Assembly: GCF_018143015.1 (NCBI RefSeq)
Contig: NC_054743.1
Coordinates: 42,054,922 to 42,118,921, forward strand
Length of the DNA: 64,000 nt
Direction of reading: 5' to 3'
DNA from: Lytechinus variegatus
Taxonomy: Eukaryota > Echinodermata > Echinoidea > Temnopleuroida > Toxopneustidae
Positions 32,131 through 43,336 of the stretch are shown one piece after another. The notes beneath the pieces were generated by a model. It did no database searches, had not been told where the DNA came from, and saw only the letters and a list, made by a program, of their open reading frames with translations. Each line of letters starts with the position of its first letter. Position 1 is the stretch's first letter. The translations under genes were made by a program, and so were the position numbers.

Positions 32131-35100
32131 CTGTTGAAATAAGATAAAAAATATACAAACGTATTAATTATGAAATTTTATTTACGTTATACTTGGGCCC
32201 ACTGATATCCTCCATTACTGCGGATAAGTCAAGCCCATACATCTGTATTCACGAATTGAAGTGGGGCGCATATCCGGGAAGGGGGAGGGGTGCCTCTCTT
32301 TTGGACCAAAACTTCATACACATAGAATACCATGTAATATGATTAGCCTCCTCATGTGACTCCCTCCGTCATTAAGTAGTGATGATGTAAATAATTTCCC
32401 CTTTACTGTGGTTCACGGGATGGTTCACCAATAATGCGTTTTCTAAAGTAACAAAGACTGAGGTTGTACTTTTCGACCAGGGGAGCGTTTCAACAACATT
32501 TTTGTCCGCCAAATGTCAGGTCTGACAACTTTCCTTGATTATGATTGGCCGAGAGGCACTGTTACCATGATAATTGTATAATTGTCGGATGATAAAACAT
32601 GACTTGTCGGATAAAACGTCTGACAAATCCTTTCAAAAAATACTCCCCAGAAGTGCTCATATAGGCTTAGATTTGTGAAATATGTATGGTTTAAAAACTT
32701 TATCAAGTTATATTTTCTATCAAGTCAACCAAAGCGATAAAAACAAAACAAACCTGTTGTAAAATAAACAACGACCAATGTTGCTCCCACTATGAGCAGG
32801 GTCGAAAGAACAGCTATGGAAGCAACCAAACACACGGTACTCCCTCCTCCCCCGGTTGCTGCTCCACCTCCTGCCCCTGCTCCTGCTCCTCCACCCCCTT
32901 GACTAATGGCTCCATATTGGCTCCCGTCATTGATGGGATGGACCCTCGTGTGATGTCGGGGTGAGTATCGGGGCGCCTCCCGTGGGGGACGTTGTTGGTA
33001 GTCGTAGTTATTGTTGTAGTTGTACGGCTGTTGGTCCTGCGTTGGGCTCCATGCCTCCCGGAGAACCCGCCGTGGATTGGAGGATCGCCGATAGCCCTCG
33101 GAGAACTCGCTATAAGAAATAAGGGGGCAACATGTTACAAAATTTTATATTTGTCACAAAATTTATGATTGTATTTTGCTCAAGTATCGGAATATGAGGG
33201 ACCCCAAGAGCCAATAGAGTCGCTTGGGGGTTATGAAGAGGACAGAGTGATCTATGCAACCAAAACATGTAAATCCCCCACAGAAAATCTGTTAAATGAA
33301 CCGGGATTATTTTTTGTGTATATGTATATGAGTCGCCTTTTTTGGTCAAGTTTTTATGTTATTTTATTAATTCATATTATTTTCCATCACATCCACAATT
33401 ATCTTAAAATTGTCATATCTTTGTTTATTGATTTATCTGTATGTTTTTGATAATCAAATTAATCCTCTAGTTAGTCTGCCCAAGATTATCCTGTTTTCCC
33501 CTTTCTTATTATTCATCATGTACGTTAGCCATTAGGCAGATCATTACAGTATGTTTTTAAAGTTATGAAATGTTTAGAGTCAGTGGCGTAAAAAGCTTAA
33601 CATATTGAGGGGGTCAGCTTTGGCGTATGGGACAAAATTTATTCTAAAAAATTGCGAGGGAGCGAAGCGAACATGCAGAACTTTCGACTTGTTTTAATGC
33701 CAAAGCCAATTTTGTGATATATTATAATGTGATTTTCTGAAAAGAATATGAAAGGACGATCTTCTCTCTTTTTTTCTTGCATTTTCTCTCTTTTTTTGGG
33801 GGGGGGGGGCAAGCGCTCCAAGCCCCCATCTATACGTCACGGTTGAACGTTTGAATTTCAAAGAATCAACTTGAACTGGCACCCAAACATGAAAAAATAT
33901 CATATTAATTTGTAATTTTTAGACTTCTAATTTTTAATATTCAAATCCTTAAGCAAACACGATTTTGAACCTTTTCACAGACATACCGAATGCATGCTCA
34001 TAATCCCAATTGTCTTTGATATTTTAGCCAAATTCACTTCAGCTCAGGATGCTAACGCTAGAAGTTAGTCATAATGGATTACACTTTTGAGGCAAATGTT
34101 TTGCGATGAAGCATTATTATGAGGAATATGTGAACTGGCAAATTAAAATGATTATCTTTCAACTTCTATTAAGAAATTACAATAATCATTATGTAGTGAC
34201 TTTCCAAATATTCAATCATCCTTCTATTCAGAAATCATAATTATTTAGGTTAGAGGAATGAGGAAGAAAACCCACTAAACTAATAATTAAATGTAAGGAA
34301 ATTACATTTTCCCATCCTTTTATAAACATCGAGTTTTAAATGTCTAACTTCTGCTCCCGTTATCTGTTATCTTCGAAAAAAAACGACTGAGAGTAATCCA
34401 GTCAACCAAATTATGATAATAAAAAAATAGAGACAAAGTCAATTAAGTCGATTAAATTCGGTTAAACGTCTGGTTTCTTTTTTTTCCTTGTCAATGTCTA
34501 CCTTGTCAGAATATTCTAGATTTATGATATTATTATATTTTAAATAGCCTACCCCTTAACAAGCTTACTTTCATAAAAAAATGATTTTTTTTATAATAAA
34601 AAATTACTGAATGCGATTCAATATGAAACAGAGATTTAATGAAAAAATGATTGCAGTACACTCTAAAAAGGGTTTACCCAATATTGGGTAAAACTGCATG
34701 GGAACATGCATGTTGGTTGGTTAAAAAAATACCCAATATTTTGTAAATTTTACGCAATGTTGCGTTGAAATAGCCCAACATGGGGTTAAAAAAACTCAGC
34801 AAACGTGCATGTTCCCTTTCTACCCAATATTGGGTAAAAATTTACTCAGTGTTTTTAGAGTGTATCAATCGCATGATTTTAAAACAAGTACACACCTAGT
34901 TAAATGCATATAGCATTTCCATTTATTTGAAAGCAGGATAATACTAGAGCATTTAAAATGCCTTGCTCACGGGCATATAGGTGTCGCGGCCGGGGGATCG
35001 AACCCCGGACTTTATAGCCAGGCGCCTTAGACCACTCGGCCACGGCCGAGAAAGAAACACACGATACCACGAATACCCCAAAAAATTAATAGATAATATG

Positions 35101-35623
35101 GTCGAACAATGAATAATATAGATTTGTTTTGAGTGATATAATTAATCTCACGTTCAGTCCACTATCTGCCTGATCTGTGAAAAAAATGTATGAGAGATTA
35201 GGCCGCCATTTTCATCAAGCCTAATCGCTCACTATGGCGGTCTCCTGCATTCCTTATTATTAATTATTCCTAATTATCATCTTGTTTTAAAAAAAGTATA
35301 ATATATCTTGTGGAGACTTATTTGCACTACTAATACTATTATTTTGTTATGTTGTTACCGTTGTATATTGCATACATGTATTTTGAAATTCTGATACTGA
35401 TGAGAATGCAGAAATCAAATCAAATTAAGATTTGGAAAGAGAATCACGGTGTATTTTTTTAATCAGATTTTCTTTCGATCATAAAAACCTGACGGGGATT
35501 TACCAAACTCTCCGTCGTTTATGCACAGTCAGATAAATACTCAAACGAAACAAATAGAAAATATGATAAAATACACTGTATTATAGTCAATATGTTAAAG
35601 AATTCTACTAACCTTGATGACAT
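31055..35623 (-). CDS. Single-pass membrane mucin-like protein, three coding exons
   Basis: Exons 35623-35613, 33109-32754 and 32130-31055 join with exact GT-AG borders and phases into 480 residues. Residues 1-93 are polar and basic, with a YNYNNNYDYQQRPP stretch and a Gly/Ala run, and no signal peptide. One transmembrane helix follows at about residues 95-119 (starts TVCLVASIAVL). The rest, about 360 residues, is Thr/Ser/Ala-rich with 23-residue repeats (ATTQPDNSVATLGSTDSPAT type) and an acidic EEEVTTQEEDE patch. Basic residues before the helix favour N-in, C-out (type II), which would expose a heavily O-glycosylated stalk. No enzyme or adhesion domain is seen. I do not recognise the family. 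An ATGTAG start-stop triplet pair lies 12 bases upstream of the start. Confidence 0.8.
32485..32650. mobile_element. MITE, GGGGAGCGTTTCA family, copy 3
   Basis: GGGGAGCGTTTCAACAAC on the left and TTTCAAAAAATACTCCCC on the right, with ATTGGCCGAGAGGCACTGTT and TTGTCGGATGATAAAACATG inside. Related to 23280. It lies in the mucin-like gene intron. Confidence 0.7.
32754..33109 (-). CDS. Mucin-like protein, exon with cytosolic segment and TM helix
   Basis: Acceptor CTTATAG|CGAG, donor ACAACAG|GTTTG. 356 bases, phase 2 in and phase 1 out. It encodes the basic N-terminal segment, a Gly/Ala-rich linker (ISQGGGGAGAGAGGG) and the helix. Confidence 0.85.
33583..33846. mobile_element. MITE-like element (CAGTGGCGTAA..TATACGTCAC)
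   Basis: Left CAGTGGCGTAAAAAGC; right CCATCTATACGTCACGG as its partial inverse. The interior has GCGAGGGAGCGAAGCGAAC, a CT-rich run and a 12-base G tract. Similar in design to 51088-51350. Confidence 0.55.
34657..34864. mobile_element. MITE with TIR CACTCTAAAAAGG..TACCCAATATTGGGTA
   Basis: TACACTCTAAAAAGGGTTTA and TTTTTAGAGTGTA are the inverted ends. A self-complementary ACCCAATATTGGGTAAA occurs near both. A TA duplication flanks it. A decayed relative is at 43998-44060. Confidence 0.85.
34877..35047 (-). mobile_element. tRNA-derived SINE, Leu/Ser-type head, copy 3
   Basis: The minus strand gives GGCCGTGGCCGAGTGGTCTA, a B box GGGTTCGATCCCCCGGCC and the tail TCCTGCTTTCAAATAAATGG, as in 17551-17736. 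It follows the MITE at 34657 by 12 bases. Confidence 0.9.
35270..35430 (+). mobile_element. LINE 3'-end fragment with AAATC tail
   Basis: ATTGCATACATGTATTTTG and TTCTGATACTGATGAGAATG lead to an AATCAAATCAAATTAAG tail, a LINE 3' terminus. No coding part is visible. Confidence 0.5.
35613..35623 (-). CDS. Mucin-like protein, 11-base first coding exon
   Basis: ATGTCATCAAG|GTTAGT. It encodes Met-Ser-Ser plus two bases of a Ser codon completed by exon 33109. The phase fit and a sound donor support it. A minimal ATGTAG lies at 35640-35635 upstream, so an alternative first exon is possible. Confidence 0.65.
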
Positions 35624-35859
35624 GTCCGTGGCCTCTACATGGAGATTATTATTTTATTATTAAAATAAAACAGGAGAATATCAGCCCATCCCTCTGTTTA
35701 GTCCAATTTAAGAGGCATCATGGAAAAAGTAAATCACATTACCCAGAATTCCTGGGACAAATGCATTAACCACTGCCAAAATGATTGCGTCTATTTAGAG
35801 CCGTTACTATACAACTAAATATATACGTAAACATCATCTGAAGATAAAAGAAAGGGGCA

Positions 35860-36118
35860 CTGGTATACGAGTAAAAGGAAGAGTAAATAGGCAAGTTGCT
35901 GGAGGGATTATTTGTGGATGGGCTGTGATTTCAATGCGAAGAAAGAGAAGCCAACTAAAGGGGGGAGAAGGGGTAAAAGGGAAGGCTAGACGAGAGGGGA
36001 AGAGAATAAGAAAATAAGAAAGGGGTAAGGACAACGGGATATCGAGATAGATGAGATGAGGGAAGGGAAAGGTAGGTGCAGAGAGGGAGAGAGAGAGAGA
36101 GGGAGAGAGATATACATA
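35860..36118 (+). repeat. Purine-rich low-complexity stretch
   Basis: GGGAAGG, GAAGAGAATAAGAAAAT and a (GA)n block at 36080-36110. Non-coding; it lies just before a MITE. Confidence 0.7.
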
Positions 36119-36357
36119 CACTGTAAAAACTGTGGTGTTAAAACTGACACCAAGTGGTGTTAATAGAGGACCACACCCTGAGGTGCTAAAATAACACCCT
36201 AGAGATTGAACATAGCACCAAAGAGTGTAAGTGTAACAACCATAGGTGTTGTAATAACACCTATAGGTGTAAAAATAACACCACTAATTAAACACCGGTG
36301 TAAAATAACTGGTGTGGTCCTCTATGTACACCGGTTAACACCACCGTTTTTGCTGTG
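36119..36357. mobile_element. MITE, CACTGTAAAAACTG family, copy 3 (intact)
   Basis: 239 bases, ends CACTGTAAAAACTGTGGTG and ACCACCGTTTTTGCTGTG, with TA duplicated outside (36117-36118 and 36358-36359). Reference copy for the split element at 5850-6811. Confidence 0.9.
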
Positions 36358-36844
36358 TATAGTGTAGTGTGTTTGCATTTTCATGCATGTGTCACAGAAA
36401 AGATTGAAGAGCTAAGAAAAGGTGACAGAATGAAAAAGAAAAACCGATAAGAGGGGTCGATGGAGCTAGAAAGGAGTGGGAAAAGTATGAAGGGGAGGGG
36501 GGGGGGGGGGGAGGGGAGAGTGAGAGAAATTCAGAATTGGGCGATCTCGCAAGAAGGTGCTTTATTGTTATCAGACTAATTCTCACGCTATTCTGAACAT
36601 GTTTTCAAACACCTAACATGAGTGTGCTGATCAGAAGATGCTCATGAAAGAAATGCGGCGTTTGATATTTGCTCGTCAATTCGTGATTGAATCAGAACAG
36701 ACGACGATTCAATTGGACAAAAGATCTCTTTGATCGAACCCATAATCATCGAAATATCGAGAGTATTTGCTGATTCAAGGATATCTTAAGCCAAAGGAAT
36801 CTGAGACTGAAGTAAAATGTATAATTTTCTACTACAAATAATAA

Positions 36845-37060
36845 TAATATTCATAACCCGCTTTTATATAGCGCTTAATACATCGGAACGACGTGTCCAA
36901 GCGCTTTACAGATATATTATTACCCCGGTCGTCAAGTGTGCACATCCTCCACTCCCTGGGGATTATTCCAGTCAGTCGCCTGTGAGGCGCACACAGTACT
37001 GGACAAGCTACAATGACTTTCACATCCCCCACCAAATTAAAATAGAATGATAATTTATTG
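36845..37060 (+). repeat. Dispersed repeat (TATATAGCGCTTAATACATC), copy 2
   Basis: TATATAGCGCTTAATACATC, CAAGCGCTTTACAGAT, ATTACCCCGGTCGTC and CTCCCTGGGGATTATTCCAG match 17930-18060. Shorter than copy 1. Confidence 0.75.
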
Positions 37061-38487
37061 AGCACAATCACAAATGAAACCGGAACTTCGGAAGCTTTAC
37101 TTTGTTTTGTCACTTTTTTGATAAATCTTCATTTATTTTTCATTATGACGAACATTAATTTGTTTATTTTCGCTGGGCCAGTTTAAATAAAGGGAGAAGG
37201 GAGATCCAACCCCCCCAAAAAACTCGTCTGTTTTTAGTGGTAAAAAGAAATGAGACAAGTTGATAATGGAAGTTTAAATTCTATCGGACAAACAATAGGA
37301 ATGTTATGATTTGTTTACAAGATGTAAACATTAGTAATCACTTTTATTTGCTCCCATGCATTAAATGGCTGAAAAGTTTTACTTCAAAGTTGAAGTTTTA
37401 CTTCAAATTATATTTTCAGTTCATATCATAGGCAAGTATTGTTTCATTTTGGGAACTGAAAATGATCTTTTCTTTCATTGTGTTTATGACCAATTAACAT
37501 GCTTCAATGATTCAAAGGCGTTTAATTAAACATTCATGCGTGAATGAGCATGTGGAATGTGATTAGCTCTTTTTTACGTTATTGGAAAAAATGCAAGTTG
37601 TAACTATGGATATCTGTCACAAACCTCCTTGCATAGTTCATTTGATTTGATTTTTGTGAAAATCCCGATGTTTAATGCATCAGTGAACACACAATACTCG
37701 AAAATTATGCTAATGGGAAGAGTGTTCAAGGCCTTGGCCCCACTCTGTGCCGTATCGAATTGTTATTTTGGTGTGCGCAAGTTTTGGATAATGTTACTCT
37801 GAAGCCATGTGCGAAGTTCTATGAAATAACTGTTGGCAGAAGTAACAAAAACCGTCCATGAAACAAACCCTCATTTCAGTTTTTTTACTTCTTCTCTCAT
37901 TGACTTGTGTACATTATGGGTGCATATGTTTACGAATAAGTTACCCCTTATTCAATATGGTGGAACTTTTTTTCAAGGCTCTCTTTAGCAATGTCGTTTG
38001 GCAGTAATGTTTATCAACCTATGGGCAAAATTCTGTGCAAAAATGAAATCAATTTGTTTATTTATGGATGAGTGAGCACGCATTAAAGTGGGAAAATCTG
38101 TGTTTTCAATGTCACAGACACATTTTAAAGGATAATAAAGTGATTATTGGGGGCAATTTCGGTTTCAAATGTGACTTTAATTGCTGTTGTTTTTATCATC
38201 CATCATTTCTATCATCACACACTTTCCGAATTTTAAACATTTTCATGGTTGAGCGAGCACAATCGAAAACTTAGGAATGAATACTCTTTACACTGCATAA
38301 ATGTATTCTTTTCCTAACAATTTCTCAGGATCAGTTGAATGTATGGACAAATCAGTGGTGGATCCAGAATTCTAAAATGGGGGAGGGGCCTATAATCGGG
38401 GGAGCCACTTACATTTTCAAATTTTAACATGATCTAACAAGTTGTAGAGGATGCTACCATAAACCCCTATGATGATACGTCACAATT
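37061..38487. other. No gene found; AT-rich intergenic stretch
   Basis: I saw no splice-framed ORF, tRNA or TIR element here. Short ORFs (38068-38274) have no recognisable motif. Confidence 0.5.
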
Positions 38488-38668
38488 CAGGGGCCGCGGA
38501 ACGGTTTTCAAAGTAGGAGGGGGGGGGGGAGACTGAGACAAAAGTGAGGGGGGGGGGGCTGATCATGCAAAAAAAAAATAATAACTGTATGGTAATTTTT
38601 ACACGTTTGTACATGCTTTTGGAAAAAAATTTGGGGCTGAAGCCCCCCCCCTGCTTCCGCAGCCTCTG
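38488..38668. mobile_element. MITE-like element (CAGGGGCCGCGGAA)
   Basis: Left CAGGGGCCGCGGAACGG; right CTTCCGCAGCCTCTG inverted. Poly-G and poly-C blocks lie inside each end. Confidence 0.6.
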
Positions 38669-39254
38669 CAATAACATTGTGCTCACTCAACCATGAACAT
38701 ACGATATCAAAATCTGGTCTGAAGTGATGAATAATGGACAGTACAACAGAATAACACCAAAAAAAAATCACCTGAAAACAACTTTTTCCCAACTTTGTAC
38801 TTGAACAAACTGAAAAACGACTCTTGTGACTTTTAAAAATGGTCATTTTTAATTAAATCTTTAATCACTCATGCATGACTCCACCGATCGATCTCATTTT
38901 TCCCCAGGAGTTGCTTAATGAGTGCAGTAAACTACCTATGAAATATCATATCTCAAACTAATTCGGTTCAAAAATTACAGCAATTTGATTTAGGGGGGAC
39001 TTACTTTTTTTGTTGTGTATATAACATATTAGCATAAAATCAATAGCAGAAGATGGATTGCCATTTTAAGAAAAAAAAATGCTTGAAAAATATGACAAAC
39101 CGAAACATGTATTAACCATATAATCATATTATGAGCAGAATGGATAATAACGAATTATTAGGGTATCAATTAAGTATAATATAAAAAGAGAAGAAAAAAT
39201 CTAACAAGCCAACACTTGCTATAATAATCAAGCAAAAAGGCCAGTGATAACGAT

Positions 39255-39365
39255 AACTGAAGATGATGATGATGATAACGATGATGGCGATGATGATGAT
39301 GGTGGTCATGGCGGTGGTGAAAGTGGTGACGGGGGTGGTGGTGGTGGAAATAATGATGATGAAAA
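39255..39365 (+). repeat. GAT/GGT trinucleotide microsatellite
   Basis: (GATGAT)n passes to (GGTGGT)n and back to GATGAT. It is 360 bases upstream of the orphan gene's start codon; no coding role. Confidence 0.85.
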
Positions 39366-39723
39366 AGGAATAATAGATCACGATTATGACACAAGAAAGT
39401 TTAATTTACATATTCCGATAGTATGACCAAGATGAAAAAAATAAAACAAAATCAAGGGACAATTCAAGTTTTCTTCAAGATGAAAATCGTAAAAATACAC
39501 CGCGTCATATTCGTTAACAATAAAAAGACGCGCCAAACGCTGATTACTACTGTACTCTCTATTGTTACGTCACCAAGTGGTGTCACAGTAACAAGTGTTA
39601 CGCGTTACTGTTTTACAAACAGTTCATTTCTGACTTGTCAGAGCTTATGAATGGTTCTAGCTGATTTCTCTGCGAGAATATAGCTTTTTCCTTACCTTTC
39701 GGAGTGTTACAATTCGACTTATC

Positions 39724-39786
39724 ATGGGTACTTTACAGAGCAAGTACCAGGGACGCTACAAATATCTGAAAAATAAGAAAGATGCG
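39724..39786 (+). CDS. Orphan myristoyl-type protein, exon 1
   Basis: ATG at 39724, 21 codons, donor GCG|GTAAGA in phase 0. It holds the whole myristoylation signal and a Lys/Tyr-rich stretch. Confidence 0.75.
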
Positions 39787-42700
39787 GTAAGATTTGAAAA
39801 AGAAATGATTTGACCGAGTAAAGATAACACCCCTGTCATTTACATAAAATCTATTTCTTGAAGTGCTTTCTCTTTGCTATGGAATAGAATTCCTCGTTTT
39901 TACTAATTTAATGGATTTCTCAAGCATCTATTTTAAAATATTGAACTATGTTGGGCATTATCAAAAGGTGTTTTATTCATTTGTGAAAATCATCGAGGAC
40001 TAGATCAGACTATGCGAGTGTAATTCAAATTGATTGGGCAAGTTAAATTGCAACAGGCCTCCTGAACTTAGCAAAGTCCATCGACTTGAATAATTTCATA
40101 TATCGTATTTATGTTGCACTCACATTTTCATTGCGACGCAAAAAACAGTCATGAATATTTGTTTCCCAGCAAGACATTTTATAAAGATTCCGTGCTACAA
40201 TTTGTTAATTGCCTTTCTTCTTGATGTATGAAATACGGAAATGTAATAATCTCTTTCATTCGAAATTGATATCTAAATACAAATTACCCCCCCCAAAAAA
40301 AAAAAAATGAAAGTACAACATGGATTGGGATACAGGCATCGCTTATTAAATTTTACAAACTAGTACATGTTTTATATTAAATCGAGAAAATAGATTTCAT
40401 TCTTTTAAGATTTTAATGAATAGAATAGAACTGGGTTGAATTTAATTCATTCTTAGATTCAGGATCTTGATCGAGAAGAGACAGATGACTATCAAATCCA
40501 GTCAGAAGGTAATTAATCCTCTCCTCAATCATCATACATTCATGCATTAATCAAGTAAAGCCAATTAGATGTTTTATTCATAAATGATTTTGTTTATTTA
40601 TTAATATATTTTTTATGGGGGGGGGGTGGTAAACTCCATTCCATCGACTTTTGTATGAGGAAAAAAATGCCAACTAAATTATTTATGAATCTAATGGTGA
40701 GGACAAAAGTAATCTATACAAAGACGTGTATTTCCATGTTCTACAATTGACTTCTACCATCAATGTTTTTTTTTCTTTCTTTCAAATATTATTGTAATCA
40801 CATGTCAAATTCCTTATTGTTTTTATTTGATGCTGTCTCCCTCTATCTCTGCCCCAATTACACAAAATCCAAACTGCACACAAAAATGAACTGATTTTAT
40901 TAATTCTTAACTAAAAAAAATACTCCTCACCCTGTCTTCTATCAAGGGCGGATATCAGGAGGTATACCAAATGGTTTACATATATTTTCTCCCAAGCTCC
41001 CCCCCCCAAAAAAAAAGGGATAAAAAAAACCTTCGGCCTCCTGGGTCTGCTCCTGCTCCTGTCTTTCCTTCTCTCGATATTTCTTTCTCCCTCTCTCTCC
41101 CACTCTCAAGCTTTCTCAACCCATCCTTTCTCTTTTTTATACGAACTACAATCGTCACCTTTCACGACGTCATACACTATTAAATTATTTTAATTTCTAA
41201 ACTTTTTTTTTCTATCAGTTCCTACTGAAGTCACTGGACCTTGTGTCGCTCCCTTGGCCACCATGGAGGATGTAGACGATATCCCTATCTCTCCAAGTCC
41301 ATCTCTCTTTTCAATGCCTCCATTTGATGACGTCATCAAACGAATGACGTCAACCAATCAGAATGCAGATACAACCGACCCGAGTAAGTAGTTATAGAAA
41401 GTTATTTTTTTCTCTGTATTATACACAAGATGTTCTTACCTTTTTATTATTTTGTACAAGTCATGATCGTTCTGAAGTTCGCCTAAATAATGAGCCTTTT
41501 GAGGGTATACCCACGTGATTTTGAAAAAGGGTAATGAACTTGTATTTGAAACCCGCCCTTTAAACTTTACTCTTTTTGCACACTAAGATATGGAGCCTCT
41601 ATATCGGTCATGCAAATTAATCAGACGAAATCGTATCACTTTAGTATGTGGACATATACACTTTTATTATCATTATCAATATTTACTGCCTTCATTATAA
41701 ACTTTATAATTATAAACACCTGCGTTCTTAAACTTCAGTCCGAATTATCTAGCGGAACTCATTCCACGGATGGAAATGCCATTCAGCTTTAACAACACAA
41801 CCATTTTTAAAGTGTTTCATAAAAGTAAATCATTATTTTAAGGTTTTTTTTTTTAATAATACTTTATGAGCAAATAACCTAGATCTATCATCATGTTTAC
41901 TTTGGGGGTCAGATGACTACGACGGTGAATCCATCACGATGAGCGAGTTTAACGAGGATTCCATTTCCCTGTCATGGGCGAATTCCTTCAGCAGTAGCAC
42001 GGACATCGATGATCGCCTCAACCAAACTCCCAACGACATCGTCTCCCAGTTCGATGATGATGACGAAGACGATGAGGCAGTCGAGCCTTGCCCTATGAAG
42101 CAGGAGAAAAACAAGCCGCGCTCTATCAGTAAGTACGCATTCACTTACTTTATAGATAGGAGTGGGTCCAGAATTTTCTGGAAAAAAAATCTTCTGACAT
42201 GCAAAGAATGGACTGATAGGGGCACTTTCTCATTTCCTGATATAAATATATGAGGCATAATGACAATTATCTTTTATAATTCTTTAACAGAAATAATGAA
42301 TTAGACGCATGCCCCATGGGACTTCTTGATCCTGACCACATTGTAAATATCTGCATGGCGCCAAACTTGGCTCCGAATGTCCTATACATGTATACTTATA
42401 TTAGTAGCATCTTTGTCACTTAAAATGCTTGAATTATTACAGCTTTCATGGCACGCAACAAAAGTAGTTTTGTAGCTTTGGTATTTCAACTATAATCAAA
42501 AATTATTTCAAAGGGTACATATTCAGCAGTTACTGCATTTTTTTTTTTACATTTAACGATCTTTATCCCTTTCTCTTTCTTTTTCCAGTTAAGGGTTTTC
42601 GTAAACGCCTCCGTCGTTACAGAGAGAGAAGGGATCGGAAGAAACCCAAGGGATGGGTTTGGTGGACGCCAGAGGGCACTCTTTGTGTTTATGTAAGTAA

Positions 42701-43267
42701 AAAGAATTATTACTTGGCCATATAATAAGCACTTGATTCAAAGAAAGTAATAGATTAGATGAAGAACGAGCGGGAAGAGAAGAAGATGATGAAAAAGAAG
42801 GGGAATTTACAAAGGTAGTGGTGGTAGAACAGGGGGGGGGGGGGGTGTAGAACCTACGTAAGAAAATCATTGTTCAACAAAATCTTATCACTATATTTTT
42901 TAAAAAGATTCTCGCCTGATGCACGTTGACGTGAATTCACCGCTTCATAGGGTACAGGTATTTTTTTTAAGTATTGCTCAAGACTGTTATGTCAAGTAAA
43001 ACTCTCATCAAGCCTAACATACATTTCATGTTTCCACATATCCTTCTTTCCCTCTCTTCCCCTCTCGACCTTTCTTCCTTCCTTCTCTCTTTCTTTCTTT
43101 CTCTCTATCTCCCCCTCTCTTTCTTTCTGTTTGTCTATCTCCCTCTCCAGGATGAGAATGGTGAATTCTATCAGGAGCATCACGTGGTTGATAAGATGAG
43201 GTTTCGACGAGGTGGTAGAGAGATCCTTCGCTACTGGGTTCCTCAAGAATGCAGATGCTCAGATTAA
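39724..43267 (+). CDS. Orphan protein with N-myristoylation-type start, six exons
   Basis: Exons 39724-39786, 40463-40508, 41219-41383, 41913-42128, 42589-42692 and 43151-43267 join in phase into 236 residues. The start MGTLQSKYQGRYKY fits the N-myristoyl rule (Gly2, Ser6, basic Lys7), so membrane anchoring is inferred. The middle is acidic and Ser-rich (MEDVDDIPISPSPSLFSMPP; FDDDDEDDEAVEPCP), probably disordered. A basic block follows (IKGFRKRLRRYRERRDRKKP), then a compact C-terminal part with GWVWWTPEGTLCVY, DENGEFYQEHHVVDKMRF and a terminal ECRCSD. All introns are GT-AG. I do not recognise the family. A membrane-tethered adaptor or nuclear-shuttling role is only a guess from composition. 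Confidence 0.75.
40463..40508 (+). CDS. Orphan myristoyl-type protein, exon 2
   Basis: Acceptor TTCAG|GAT; a second in-frame acceptor (CTTAG|ATTCAG) six bases earlier would add Ile-Gln. It encodes DLDREETDDYQIQSE and ends phase 1 at GAAG|GTAATT. Confidence 0.7.
41219..41383 (+). CDS. Orphan myristoyl-type protein, exon 3
   Basis: Acceptor CTATCAG|TT, donor CCGA|GTAAGT. It encodes PTEVTGPCVAPLATMED and a Ser/Pro acidic region ending TDP. Phase 1 at both ends. Confidence 0.75.
41913..42128 (+). CDS. Orphan myristoyl-type protein, exon 4 (acidic)
   Basis: Acceptor GGTCAG|AT, donor ATCA|GTAAGT. It encodes DYDGESITMSEFNEDSISLS, an acidic DDDDEDDE run and KQEKNKPRSI. Confidence 0.78.
42589..42692 (+). 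CDS. Orphan myristoyl-type protein, exon 5 (basic)
   Basis: Acceptor TTCCAG|TT, donor TAT|GTAAGT. It encodes KGFRKRLRRYRERRDRKK and GWVWWTPEGTLCVY; the Arg/Lys block could act as a nuclear or phospholipid-binding patch. Confidence 0.78.
43151..43267 (+). CDS. Orphan myristoyl-type protein, last exon
   Basis: Acceptor CTCCAG|GAT after a CT-rich tract. It encodes DENGEFYQEHHVVDKMRF and RYWVPQECRCSD, stop TAA. An AATAAA lies at 43331, a plausible poly(A) signal. Confidence 0.78.
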   Translation, partial: DENGEFYQEHHVVDKMRFRRGGREILRYWVPQECRCSD

Positions 43268-43330
43268 TATCATCTTATCGCTTCAATTTGCATTTCATTT
43301 GCAGTTCATGTCATCTTATCTGCATTCAAA

Positions 43331-43336
43331 TAATAA
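43331..43336 (+). terminator. Possible poly(A) signal of the orphan gene
   Basis: AATAAA about 64 bases past the stop codon, with T/GT-rich text after it. The stretch 43337-44537 has no gene. Confidence 0.4.

Noticed and set aside
43060-43145. CT-rich stretch as part of the orphan protein
   Set aside because: The frame is open, but a clear CAG acceptor at 43150 and the phase of the upstream exon put it in the intron.
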